A stretch of 64,000 nt of DNA from Prevotella veroralis DSM 19559 = JCM 6290 (GTDB lineage Bacteria; Bacteroidota; Bacteroidia; Bacteroidales; Bacteroidaceae), in NCBI RefSeq assembly GCF_000377625.1, contig NZ_KB898338.1:1-64000 (forward strand), written 5' to 3'. The notes below the pieces were generated by a model. That model did no database searches. It saw only the letters and a program-made list of their open reading frames with translations, and was not told where the DNA came from. Below, in pieces: positions 34,708-43,506 of this stretch (position 1 is its first letter; each line of letters begins with the position of its first letter). The position numbers and the translations under genes are program-made.

Positions 34708-36378
34708 CTAAACAACATTGATGAATGCAATAATATCCTCCCCTTCCGGCACACCTATCTTCTTCCGAATAGAAGTTTTGCGGACATAAATAGTCGCGCT
34801 CGTCTGCTGGGTAACAACACTAATCTCCTTGGTCGAGAAGCCGGCGCAGAGCAGACAGCATATCTGTGTCTCCTTTTCCGTGAGCAGATTGCCATAGTGG
34901 TGCATTAGGCGAGTATAAAACAGATTATAGAGTCGGTCTATAACAGGATAAAGGTCTGGCCAGACCAACAGGTCGTGCGTAGGAATTTCACCACCACTGA
35001 TGGCAGAAATACGTTTGAGCAAGGCTTGATTCTGCTGAGTTGGTGTACTGGCAACCAGGCGAATGATGCCCAGCTGCTGCAACAGTACCTTTCTAAATAA
35101 CACCTCATCGTTCTCATCACCTCTTTCTGTTGATGGCAGTTGTTGCGCCTTGTCAAGCATATCAGTAAGGATGCCGATACGCTCCTCTGCCTCAGCTAGA
35201 CGCTGGTACTTCCGTCGATAGAGCCAATAAGCAAGTCCTATACCACCCAATAAGACCAAGAATAGGAGAACAACACCCAAAAGCATCAAAAGTCTGGAGC
35301 GATGCAACTCGTAATTAGCAGCCTGCAAACGATTCCGTGCTTCCAAGCGGCGCAGAGAAAGATTCTCATTTTCTATCATAACTGTTGTTACAGAGTCGCA
35401 GTAATGTTGAAAAGCATGTGACGAAACAGGCTTCCCGCTTCCGAAATTCAGAATGTTACGCAGCTGCTCTATGCTTGCCTTATGGCTGAGGTTACCCTGT
35501 TTTGTCCATCTTATTCCACGATTATTCGTTTCAGCTCTGCCAAGGTATATCTGTGCTGAATCCAACTGGTGCAGATTTATATAATTGTTGGCAAGCGAAA
35601 CATAGATGGCAGAAGAATCTGCGTACTTCGGAACAAACCTCTGACAATGGAACAAGTAACGATTAGACTGCACGTAATCGCCACGAGCAGCCAGCACATC
35701 AGCATAACTAAGGATACGCTCCGCAGCTTTTTCTTCTTCGCCACCTTCCATAGACAGACTGATGCTTTCCTTAAAACATGAGTCACTTGCCATGTCGCCA
35801 ACATGAGACAGACTGATGGCAAGAGCGTAGAGTAACCGTCCTCGCATATTTCTATCTAGACTGTAATGCCCATTGAGCACCATTTGTGCTGTCTTGGCAG
35901 CTTTAGCATAATTGCCAGAGTGATTCAACAAAAGAACCTTCTGCTCTACCAACTGCGCCCATTTTCCAGCATTACTTTGCTCATGAGCAATCTTAATACC
36001 CTCCTCTAGCTCCTTCAATGCAGCCCTGTCTTGCCTTGTCCACTGCAGATAGGAGGCTTTTAGCAGATAACCGTCAAGTAACTTTGCCACATCCCCCTGC
36101 TGCCTATAATAACCCACGACATGAGATACTAGACTATCTTCAACCAACGAAATTCCCAACAGATAGTGCACCATAGCATGATTCCACGCATAATGCATTA
36201 CACCGGCCTCACTCATCTGTCCTACATTCCCCATTTCATCCAACAATTTCAAAGCACTGTCCGGACGAGTTGTAAGCAGCGAGTCTGTAATTGCCAATGT
36301 TTTCTGCTCGTTGCGAACAGAACAGGAAAGTAGGAACAGCAGGCAGAAAAGATATAAGAATCGTATAATTATTTTCAT
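34708..36378 (-). CDS. Lipoprotein-like TPR regulator with LuxR-type HTH
   Basis: A 556-residue protein: N-terminal lipoprotein-type signal (YLFCLLFLLSCS), helical TPR-like repeats (about 25-330), a single membrane helix (about 362-388, LLMLLGVVLLFLVLLGGIGL), a coiled linker and a C-terminal LuxR-like helix-turn-helix (LLTEKETQICCLLCAGFSTK followed by EISVVTQQTSATIYVRKTSI). Such proteins sense envelope or metabolic signals and regulate neighbouring genes in Bacteroidota. It has its own promoter and ends 201 bases from the receptor operon, which it probably controls. Confidence 0.78.
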   Translation of the reverse strand: MKIIIRFLYLFCLLFLLSCSVRNEQKTLAITDSLLTTRPDSALKLLDEMGNVGQMSEAGVMHYAWNHAMVHYLLGISLVEDSLVSHVVGYYRQQGDVAKLLDGYLLKASYLQWTRQDRAALKELEEGIKIAHEQSNAGKWAQLVEQKVLLLNHSGNYAKAAKTAQMVLNGHYSLDRNMRGRLLYALAISLSHVGDMASDSCFKESISLSMEGGEEEKAAERILSYADVLAARGDYVQSNRYLFHCQRFVPKYADSSAIYVSLANNYINLHQLDSAQIYLGRAETNNRGIRWTKQGNLSHKASIEQLRNILNFGSGKPVSSHAFQHYCDSVTTVMIENENLSLRRLEARNRLQAANYELHRSRLLMLLGVVLLFLVLLGGIGLAYWLYRRKYQRLAEAEERIGILTDMLDKAQQLPSTERGDENDEVLFRKVLLQQLGIIRLVASTPTQQNQALLKRISAISGGEIPTHDLLVWPDLYPVIDRLYNLFYTRLMHHYGNLLTEKETQICCLLCAGFSTKEISVVTQQTSATIYVRKTSIRKKIGVPEGEDIIAFINVV

Positions 36379-36422
36379 ATTAAGAAGTACTGCAAAGCTA
36401 TTTAGCCACTATTAAACTCCCA

Positions 36423-36454
36423 CAAAAGTACTTCTTTTGGAGAAGAAAACCAAA
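36423..36454 (-). promoter_or_regulatory. Promoter of the TPR/LuxR regulator
   Basis: On the minus strand TTTG (36,451-36,454), a 20-base spacer and TACTTTTG (36,423-36,430) match the Bacteroidota -33/-7 pattern, 44 bases ahead of the start codon. The rest of 36,455-36,602 holds no gene. Confidence 0.6.
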
Positions 36455-36602
36455 TAATGAAGAAAATATTGCTGTGGCATGCCGTAAAGGATAGTTATAT
36501 CAAACATTTATGTACCTATTTTATCCTGCATAACAGAGAAAAAAGTAAAGATATACAATCAATTGCATAAAGCTGTAATATCATAAAACCATTTATACTG
36601 TC

Positions 36603-36893
36603 CTATTTCCTGTAGTTTTCTTCCAGTAACTTTATCAAATCTGAAGCCTTATAGAGAATCTTCCCCGCAAACTGCGTGTAGGGGATAATCTTTCTGTCCC
36701 GATAGTACTGCAAGGTGCGAGGGCTGATATACAACCGCTCGCAAACTTCTTTGCCCGTAAGGTAATGTTCACCGCCAAACAGCGGTTTGTGTGTCTGTGC
36801 CACTTCCTTTATCCGCCTGTTCACCCCTTCAAGGGCCGAGAGCACAACCAGCATCTCGTCCGCCTCCATGTTCAAGTCCTTTGCTGATTCCAT
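36603..36893 (-). CDS. MerR/excisionase-type HTH protein
   Basis: A 96-residue protein with LTGKEVCERLYISPRTLQYY (HTH) and KILYKASDLIKLLEE, the helix pair typical of excisionase-like DNA-binding proteins of Bacteroidota elements. It is the second gene of a divergent pair (4 bases after the stop of the previous one) facing the VapE gene. It is a clear paralogue of the gene at 46,434. Confidence 0.85.
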   Translation of the reverse strand: MESAKDLNMEADEMLVVLSALEGVNRRIKEVAQTHKPLFGGEHYLTGKEVCERLYISPRTLQYYRDRKIIPYTQFAGKILYKASDLIKLLEENYRK

Positions 36894-36897
36894 TGTC

Positions 36898-37197
36898 TTA
36901 TTTGCTTTTAGGTTTATCCGTTTTTGATTTCTCTATTGTGGTTTGAAGTAATCCCTCCACATCCTCACGCTTGTAGTAGCACTTGTGCCCGATTTGGGAG
37001 AATGGCAACACACCTGTATCACGGTAATGTTGCAGGGTGCGCTTGCTGATGTTGAGCAACTTGCACACATCACCGTTATGCAGCCAATCCGTGTGTTTGC
37101 TCTTTTCTCCGAAAGCCTTGTGGCAAGTCTCTGCAAGAGCGAGAATCTCGTCTCTCAGTCTTGCCCAATTTGAGTCCGTAATGATAAAATATCCCAT
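36898..37197 (-). CDS. Excisionase-type HTH protein
   Basis: A 99-residue protein with DVCKLLNISKRTLQHYRDTG and IGHKCYYKREDVEGLLQ. It is paralogous to the gene at 46,161 (shared ISKRTLQ.YRDTG and IGHKCYYK). Such HTH pairs regulate excision and mobilisation in NBU/Tn4555-like elements. Between this gene and the VapE start at 37,755 there are 557 bases with no gene I can support. Confidence 0.85.
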   Translation of the reverse strand: MGYFIITDSNWARLRDEILALAETCHKAFGEKSKHTDWLHNGDVCKLLNISKRTLQHYRDTGVLPFSQIGHKCYYKREDVEGLLQTTIEKSKTDKPKSK

Positions 37198-37754
37198 AGT
37201 TCTATTATTGTTTTGTTTATAAAATCCTTTTTGTCCTGCGCTTCATAGCATGTTTCTGCCTGCAAAAGTAGGTTGTGTTTTCCATACCTCAAAGCAACAG
37301 GGAACAGCAGGGAAATATCGGGAACTTGAAGGAAAAGGCAACGCATTCCATTGACTGACGTTTGCACCTTTTTGCCCTGTATTTTTCTTTCACCGTCATT
37401 TTAATGCAAAAAGAGGGCGGTGCATATCCTATTCAATCGGTGTTTGTTCAAGTGGCAGGTTACGGCACTTTCGATGTGGGCAAACGCTACCATATTTCTG
37501 TGCTGATTCTGTCGTTTATAATATCGGTGCAGAATACTGCAAGCGTGCGCAAGGGGCACACTTCTATCTTTGCCCACTCTTGTTGTTTTATCCCCCTGTT
37601 TTGGCTTAAATCAGTCTTTTCTCTCCCTGCCTCCATAAAAATCCGTGCGAACTTTATAGCGAATGAGTGCAACATTATGCAAGCACTCTCCGAATGCTTG
37701 GAACTTACCCATTCTCTTGATAACTTCGTTCTTGGAAACAAAACCAAGCATATA

Positions 37755-39041
37755 ATGAAAACAAGAGCAGATAAAGGCAAATCGGAGGGCAGAAACGACA
37801 CACCCCGAACAAGAAGGAGATTCTCCAAGAACTCGGAGATAGAGGCCTATCTCTCAACCCACTATGCCTTCAGATACAACACGGTATTGGGAAGAACCGA
37901 ATACCGAAACAGGGTAAACAGTGATTTTACAAAAGTCGGTCGCTATGAAATTAACACGCTTCGCAGGGAGATAGACAATGACATCGGGATAATAACCTCG
38001 TCGGATAACCTATACTCTATCATCGAGAGCAGTTTTTCTCCACGTATCAATCCCATACAGGAGTATTTCAAGGCATTGCCATTGGTGGATATAGGCTGTG
38101 ATGAAGGTAATAGTAATATCTCCTCTCTTTTACTGAAAGCCATTCCCGAACTGGCAAGTTGCGTTGTGGTGCGCAATCACAAAAAATGGCTACCATATCT
38201 CACAAAATGGCTCGTGGCAGTAGTTGCCAACGCAATGGACGATCGTGAGTGCCGTAACCATACCTGTCTCGTGCTGACAGGCGAGCAGGGCAAGTTCAAG
38301 ACCACATTCTTGGATTTATTATGCCCTCCTACCCTGCACGGTTACAGCTATACGGGCAAGATATATCCGCAGGAGAAGGACACGCTTACCTATATCGGGC
38401 AGAACCTCATCGTGAACATCGACGACCAGCTCAAGGCTCTCAACAAACGTGACGAGAACGAACTGAAGAACCTTATCACCTGCCCGATGGTCAAGTACCG
38501 CATGCCCTACGACAAGTACGTCGAGGAACATCCCCACTTGGCAAGTTTCGTGGCATCGGTGAACGGCAACGACTTTCTTACAGACCCGACTGGAAGCAGA
38601 CGGTTTCTGCCCTTTGAAGTTTTATCTATTGACATTGAGAGGGCAAAGGCTATTTCTATGGATAGTGTCTATACGGAAGCCAAAGCCCTGCTCAACGCTG
38701 GTTTCCGCTATTGGTTTGACGATGATGAGATAGCGGAACTATACAGGGAGAGCGAGGAGTTCCAAGTGCAGACCGCAGAAACGGAACTGCTGTTGCGCTG
38801 CTTCGAGAAGCCGACGGAGGATAATCCCCGCTGCTCCTATATGACCACTACGGAAATCCTTACCTATCTGGGTCTCTATACCCGGCATCCCCTGACTTCC
38901 AAACGTATGGGAGAAGCCCTTAAAAGGGCTGGCTTTAAGAAAGTGAGCAAGAGGCGTGACGGTGGCAGTCCCGTCTATGTGTACAAGGTAAGGAAGATAC
39001 TGCCCTGTCCTTTGCTTGACAGTTGTAGTAGCCTGAAGTAG
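37755..39041 (+). CDS. VapE-family helicase of mobilisable element
   Basis: I choose the ATG at 37,755 (MKTRADKGKSEG), giving 428 residues, because the longer upstream frame is not similar in style to the rest. The VapE domain is visible from CLVLTGEQGKFKTTFLDLLC, with a Walker A in which the usual GK[ST] is replaced by KFKT, through NLIVNIDDQLKALNKRDENE (Walker B) and SFVASVNGNDFLTDPTGSRR. C-terminal winged-helix-like sequence is present near residues 375-420. It probably unwinds the element's origin for replication with the downstream primase. Confidence 0.82.
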   Translation: MKTRADKGKSEGRNDTPRTRRRFSKNSEIEAYLSTHYAFRYNTVLGRTEYRNRVNSDFTKVGRYEINTLRREIDNDIGIITSSDNLYSIIESSFSPRINPIQEYFKALPLVDIGCDEGNSNISSLLLKAIPELASCVVVRNHKKWLPYLTKWLVAVVANAMDDRECRNHTCLVLTGEQGKFKTTFLDLLCPPTLHGYSYTGKIYPQEKDTLTYIGQNLIVNIDDQLKALNKRDENELKNLITCPMVKYRMPYDKYVEEHPHLASFVASVNGNDFLTDPTGSRRFLPFEVLSIDIERAKAISMDSVYTEAKALLNAGFRYWFDDDEIAELYRESEEFQVQTAETELLLRCFEKPTEDNPRCSYMTTTEILTYLGLYTRHPLTSKRMGEALKRAGFKKVSKRRDGGSPVYVYKVRKILPCPLLDSCSSLK

Positions 39042-39221
39042 TAGGGTGTGTAGTATTGTCATGTACTACAATGTAGTGTTGATTATCAATAACTTACAAC
39101 AAAATAGTATGTAGTAAGAAGAAAGATGAAAAAGTTTGGAGGGGGAAAACTTCGGAAACAGAAAAATAAAGCATAAATATTTAGTAAGACATTATAATTC
39201 AATCACTTAAATATTCAAGTA

Positions 39222-40202
39222 ATGAAAGAAGAAGATTTATCAGCAATCAAGCGATACCCCATCGTGGAGTATCTTGAAAGGAAGGGCATCAGACCTGTGC
39301 GCAGAACTCCTTCCTATACTATGTACCGTTCACCGCTGAGGGAAGAAACGCATCCGAGCTTCAAGGTGGACACACAGAAGAACCTCTGGATAGACTATGC
39401 CGAGGGCAAGGGTGGAAGTATCATAGACCTATGTATGCGTTTGGAGGGCTGTACGCTGTCGGAAGCCATCCGCCACTTAGGGCAGAACGCTCCAGATAAA
39501 GGCACATATTGTTTTCGTAATAATTTCACGCAAAATAATTTTCAACCAACGATAGCTGCAAACAGGGCACGGAGACTGATAGAAATATCAGACACCCTGC
39601 TGCCATATTTGCAGGAGTACCTTAGGAAAGAACGGTGCATCGATTTGGAAAAGGCTGCGCCATTCCTCAAAAGTATCAACTATGAGGTAAGGGGACAACG
39701 CTACCAAGCCATCGGCTTCGCCAATCTGTCGGGAGGCTATGAACTTCGGGACAACCACTCTTTCAAGGGAACGATAGCCCCGAAAGACATTACTCCGATA
39801 TTCACGGACAGAGCGGAGCCCGTATGTATCTTCGAAGGGTTTATGGACTTTCTTTCCTTCCTTTCAATGAAAGAAGAAATCATCAACCGCTGCCTTGTGA
39901 TGAACTCCGTGAGCAACGTGGCGAGAACCGCCCACTACCTGAATGACCACAACCTAACGCATATCCGTGCCTTCCTTGACAATGACGATGCTGGGCGGAG
40001 AACCGTGCAAGAATTTGTAAGGGCTGGTTTCAAGGTGGAAGATATGTCCGTGTATTACAGAAACTTCAAGGACCTCAACGAGTTTCATGTCAGCCGTGTC
40101 CGTGAGCAGGAGCAGCAGAAAGTGCAGGAACGGACACGGGGGTCGGTTACAAAACAAAATCAAAACAGGAAATCAAAGCAAGTCAAACATAAAATGAGAT
40201 AA
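39222..40202 (+). CDS. Toprim DNA primase of mobilisable element
   Basis: A 326-residue protein with the CHC2-like N-terminal part (YPIVEYLERKGIRPVRRTPS and YRSPLREETHPSFKVDTQKN, GGSIIDLCMRLEG) but without the usual zinc-binding cysteines. It has a Toprim_2 domain (EPVCIFEGFMDFLSFLS and IRAFLDNDDAGRRTVQEF, with the expected acidic residues). It lies 180 bases after the VapE gene and 4 before DUF3408. Together they form the replication part of the element. Confidence 0.85.
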   Translation: MKEEDLSAIKRYPIVEYLERKGIRPVRRTPSYTMYRSPLREETHPSFKVDTQKNLWIDYAEGKGGSIIDLCMRLEGCTLSEAIRHLGQNAPDKGTYCFRNNFTQNNFQPTIAANRARRLIEISDTLLPYLQEYLRKERCIDLEKAAPFLKSINYEVRGQRYQAIGFANLSGGYELRDNHSFKGTIAPKDITPIFTDRAEPVCIFEGFMDFLSFLSMKEEIINRCLVMNSVSNVARTAHYLNDHNLTHIRAFLDNDDAGRRTVQEFVRAGFKVEDMSVYYRNFKDLNEFHVSRVREQEQQKVQERTRGSVTKQNQNRKSKQVKHKMR

Positions 40203-40206
40203 GGAT

Positions 40207-40641
40207 ATGGAAAAGAAGACAAAGATAACAGACAAAGACTTTTTAAGGTATTTGGGCGTGGAAGATGAAGCAGAGGACGAATCTACTTCACAGGAAGCGA
40301 CTGCGGTTCCTGAAACAGAAAGACCAACTAACAAGCAGAACACTGAGAATACCATGCACTCCGAACCAGCACGGAACACAGGGAATGCAACCGTTCAAAG
40401 GCGCGTCAGTGCCAAGATGAGAAGGGAAACGCTCGAAGCCTACAAACAAGCCTACCTTGTGCCAACCAAACTGAGCAACAGAAAGGCGGTCTATCTGAGC
40501 AGGGAGACACTGGAGCGTGCCGACTTCATCGTGCGCAGATTGGGCGACAGGGGCAGCAACCTGTCCAGCTTCGTGGAGAACATCGTACGCCTCCATTTGG
40601 AGGAATACGGTGAGGACATAGAGAAATGGAGAAGATTGTAA
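40207..40641 (+). CDS. DUF3408 protein, mobilisation accessory
   Basis: A 144-residue protein with an acidic, low-complexity first 70 residues and a C-terminal ribbon-helix-helix-like domain (KAVYLSRETLERADFIVRRL, then SNLSSFVENIVRLHLEEYG and EKWRRL), the DUF3408 signature. Such proteins are found beside oriT and mobilisation genes in Bacteroidota. A paralogue is at 46,736. It ends 9 bases before a terminator hairpin. Confidence 0.82.
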   Translation: MEKKTKITDKDFLRYLGVEDEAEDESTSQEATAVPETERPTNKQNTENTMHSEPARNTGNATVQRRVSAKMRRETLEAYKQAYLVPTKLSNRKAVYLSRETLERADFIVRRLGDRGSNLSSFVENIVRLHLEEYGEDIEKWRRL

Positions 40642-40649
40642 ATCACAGG

Positions 40650-40690
40650 AAAAGGGTCGAGGGTTCTCCCGAAAAGGGACGACCTTTTCA
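40650..40690 (+). terminator. Hairpin after DUF3408 gene
   Basis: AAAAGGGTCG pairs with CGACCTTTT (one-base bulge) and ends in a T run on the plus strand. It probably separates the replication operon from the mobilisation genes. Confidence 0.5.
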
Positions 40691-40858
40691 CTCAAAATCC
40701 TCAATCCTTTTTTAGAGAACATAGCAACAGATATTTGCCAAACATAATGAATGATGAGAACACCACGAACGCAGTCAGGCACGGAATGCACGGCATTCAC
40801 TTTTCGGCTGCAAAACGCCTTGTGCGTAAACGTCCCATTAGCTGACATTGCAAGACGT

Positions 40859-40935
40859 CAGTTTGTACCCACAAACTGCTCCCAGCTCCCCTCGTCAGAC
40901 TGTCGGGGAGATTAGACCGTAATCACTCCGTTCTC
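40859..40935 (+). other. Candidate origin of transfer (oriT) 1
   Basis: An 8-bp hairpin, CAGTTTGT and ACAAACTG around ACCC (40,859-40,878), is followed by a second stem CTCCCC/GGGGAG (40,886-40,910) and GATTAGACCGTAATCACTCC. It sits just upstream of the mobilisation genes, where oriT is expected. A similar block is at 47,369-47,425, before the other MobC gene. Confidence 0.6.
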
Positions 40936-41003
40936 ATCGGTCAAGGTTCAGGAATTAAGCAACAACAAATCATCTACAATGATTAACTTTCAAGGAAACC
41001 TAT

Positions 41004-41435
41004 ATGAACAGATACAAAGGAAAATCTGCCCGATGGCAGCAACAGGATAAGGAAGGGCAGCAGATGAACAAGACGGAGTTCATCAAGGTAAGATGCACCT
41101 TAGAGGAAAAGCAACGCATCAAGTCAAAGGCGGAAAGCACGGGACGGAAGTTCTCGGATTACTGCCGTGAGGCACTCCTTAACGGCGAGGTAACAGCTGT
41201 CCCCAAGATGACCGACAATGAGAGAGAAGCCATTGCCATACTCCAGCATACAGGAAGATTCTACGGGCAGGTTTCCAATCTCATCAAGGTCAAGAATGAA
41301 AGGTGGGTACATATCACAAAGAACCTTTCCCTATGTGCAAAGGAAGCATTTAAGCGATTTTACGACCCCTATTTTCATGTGGACGATGAGATATATAAAG
41401 TCTTAAATATGACAAGAGATGATAGGAAAATGTAA
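41004..41435 (+). CDS. mobC: MobC-type relaxosome accessory protein
   Basis: A 143-residue protein with a basic N-terminus and a ribbon-helix-helix-like domain (TEFIKVRCTLEEKQRIKSKA; RKFSDYCREALLNGEV), then helices with HTGRFYGQVSNLIKVKNERW. It is typical of the accessory protein that melts oriT for the relaxase. The real start may be the internal Met at residue 21. It overlaps the relaxase gene by 17 bases. Confidence 0.82.
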   Translation: MNRYKGKSARWQQQDKEGQQMNKTEFIKVRCTLEEKQRIKSKAESTGRKFSDYCREALLNGEVTAVPKMTDNEREAIAILQHTGRFYGQVSNLIKVKNERWVHITKNLSLCAKEAFKRFYDPYFHVDDEIYKVLNMTRDDRKM

Positions 41436-42480
41436 GGCGATAGCCCACGGAAGTACGGCTTTGGACTATATATTCAGGGAAGGCAAGCTCGGCAGTCGGC
41501 TTGCCTTCCACAACCTTTGTAGCAGGGAGCCAAGGGCAATCTATGAGGAAATGAAGGTGGTCAGCGACTATAACAGCCGTTGCAGGAACAAGTTCCTCCG
41601 CATTGAAATAGGCATCGCACCGCAGGACGAGAAGAATTTGCCTATTTCCGAATTGATGAGGATAACCCATCTGTTTGCCAAGCAAATGGGACTTGACAAC
41701 CACCAATGGGTGGCAGTAACGCACAAGGACACCGACAACAGACATATTCACATCATCGCCAACCGTATCAGCCTATATGGAGAGGTCTATGACACCACCT
41801 TTGTGAGCAACAGGGCAGCGAGAGTGGCGGAGGAAATCAGCAGGGAGAAAGGCTTGACCATCGCAAAGGAGGTCAAGACAGACAGAAAACACCAAAAGGA
41901 AAAATCTAGCCCAACGAGAGAGCAAACAAAGAAAGAGGTGCGACAAATCTGTTATGCCCTGCTTGACAAGTACAAAGGTACAGGTATTATCGGGCATTCT
42001 ATGTTCCTCTACGAGTTGAACAAGAAGGGCATTACCATAGAGCGCATGAAGAACAAGCAGGGCAAGGTCTATGGCTTGAAGTTCTCATACGCAGGACAAT
42101 CATTCAAGGCATCCGAAATCGGTAGGGAGTTCGGCTACCGTTCCCTGCAGAAGAACTTTGAAGCAACCAACAAGGAAGAACCAAAGAAAACACACCAAAC
42201 AATACAGGAGCCCACAGAAAAGAACCAGCAGCCTGATACAGGTTATCAACTTGTACCTCCAAGTCGTTCTACTATCTCACGAGACAATGACACTCCACAA
42301 GTGCAGAACCCCATTGGTGTAGTGGCAGACACCATTGTTAGCGCAGCCGATGAAATGATAGAGGGGGTGGGCGAATTGATTACACCAAGCGCACAAGGCA
42401 ATGACTACGCCGAAGCTGCGTGGCAGCGTAAACTCAGAAACCAAGCCAACAGAAAGAAGAAAAGAGGACGAGGGTTATAG
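41419..42480 (+). CDS. MobP-type relaxase
   Basis: A 353-residue relaxase. The N-terminal nuclease part starts MIGKCKAIAHGSTALDYIF; the metal-binding three-His motif THKDTDNRHIHIIANRI lies near residues 101-117. A C-terminal segment of about 100 residues is Lys/Glu/Gln-rich. It nicks oriT and leads DNA into a recipient, using the conjugation machinery of another element. It lies directly after mobC and before a damaged integrase. Confidence 0.88.
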   Translation: MIGKCKAIAHGSTALDYIFREGKLGSRLAFHNLCSREPRAIYEEMKVVSDYNSRCRNKFLRIEIGIAPQDEKNLPISELMRITHLFAKQMGLDNHQWVAVTHKDTDNRHIHIIANRISLYGEVYDTTFVSNRAARVAEEISREKGLTIAKEVKTDRKHQKEKSSPTREQTKKEVRQICYALLDKYKGTGIIGHSMFLYELNKKGITIERMKNKQGKVYGLKFSYAGQSFKASEIGREFGYRSLQKNFEATNKEEPKKTHQTIQEPTEKNQQPDTGYQLVPPSRSTISRDNDTPQVQNPIGVVADTIVSAADEMIEGVGELITPSAQGNDYAEAAWQRKLRNQANRKKKRGRGL

Positions 42481-42537
42481 CCCTATTCCAACGACAAACA
42501 GCATTAGATAATGCAGAAACGTGAATATTTCATCGAA

Positions 42538-42592
42538 AACGCTTGTTATTCGGTAACAAAGTATTATCTTTGCAGACAGAATAACAAGCGTT
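42538..42592 (+). promoter_or_regulatory. Inverted repeat with promoter box in its loop
   Basis: AACGCTTGTTATT (42,538-42,550) and its exact complement (42,580-42,592) bracket a -7 box TATCTTTG at 42,565-42,572. Downstream is a GTTACC...GGTAAC pair (42,644-42,674). A similar series of motifs occurs at 54,560-54,655. Confidence 0.65.
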
Positions 42593-42692
42593 CTTTGTTA
42601 GGCAGAAAACAGCGAAGCCAAGTAGCTCGCTCGTTTCCAAATCGTTACCTGTTTAGTTGCACCAATAAGGTAACTTCTTTATTTTCAATAAG

Positions 42693-43493
42693 TTGTATTT
42701 TGATAACTATCTTGCTATGCAAAAAGCCGATACTGCCCTTATCAAAGACTTGGAGGAGTATTTTGCCAAAGAAAAGGGTTTTAAACTCAACACTTCGGCT
42801 GGTTATCTTACTATGCTGGCATCCCTACTCAAGGACCTGCACAAACGGCACATCATAGACATCTATCCTTTCATCGCTCACTCTATCCGCTGGGACGTGG
42901 GTACACTCCGATACATCACAAGGGAGGAAGTAAACAGAATAGCAGCATTAAGCGATAACGAACTGCAAGGCTACGAGCAGGTGTCGAGGGATATGTTTCT
43001 CTTTTCGTGCTATACCGGTCTTTCCTATACGGATGTGTACCACCTCACGGCAGAGCATATCATCCACGAGTCTGGTATGAATTGGATACGAAAGCCGAGA
43101 ATAAAGACAGGCAATATATGCTACATTCCGTTATTGCCCGAAGCGTCCGCCATCATCGAGCGGTACAGGGGTATCCATACAAGGGCGTTCCGTCACGAAC
43201 CGCCCAAAGGGTATCTGCTGCCCATACCGGGCTGCGATACGGTGAACATACACCTCAAAAAGATAGCACGGCTTTGCGGTATTCAGAAAACGCTGACTTT
43301 TCACATGGCAAGGCATACCTTCGCATCGCAGATGACGCTTTCAGAAGGCGTGTCTATCGAAAGCGTATCGAAAATGCTCGGACACAGCCAAATAAAGACC
43401 ACACAAGTGTATGCAGAGACTTCTCCAGAGCGTATTTTTCGGGATGTGGAGAAGATTCTCCCTCTCATCGCACAATATCGTTTAATCAACTAA
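42693..43493 (+). pseudogene. Tyrosine recombinase lacking its arm-binding domain
   Basis: The frame has the core-binding domain from about FDNYLAMQKADTALIKDLEE and a full catalytic domain (CYTGLSYTDVYHL with no box I Arg, HMARHTFASQMTLSEG, LGHSQIKTTQVYAETS). The first 100 residues present in the neighbouring integrases are missing and only TTG (42,693) or an internal ATG (42,717) can start it. It is a 5'-truncated copy; a shortened, still folded product is possible. The adjacent integrase starts 13 bases after its stop. Confidence 0.75.
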
Positions 43494-43506
43494 AAGTCCA
43501 AGAACA

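Noticed and set aside
37362..37754. N-terminal extension of the VapE protein
   Set aside because: The extension is Phe/Cys/Ile-rich and unlike the rest; the ATG at 37,755 gives a normal family start.
42511..42858. 115-codon ORF before the truncated integrase
   Set aside because: It covers the inverted repeat and promoter, then runs out of frame over the integrase coding sequence.
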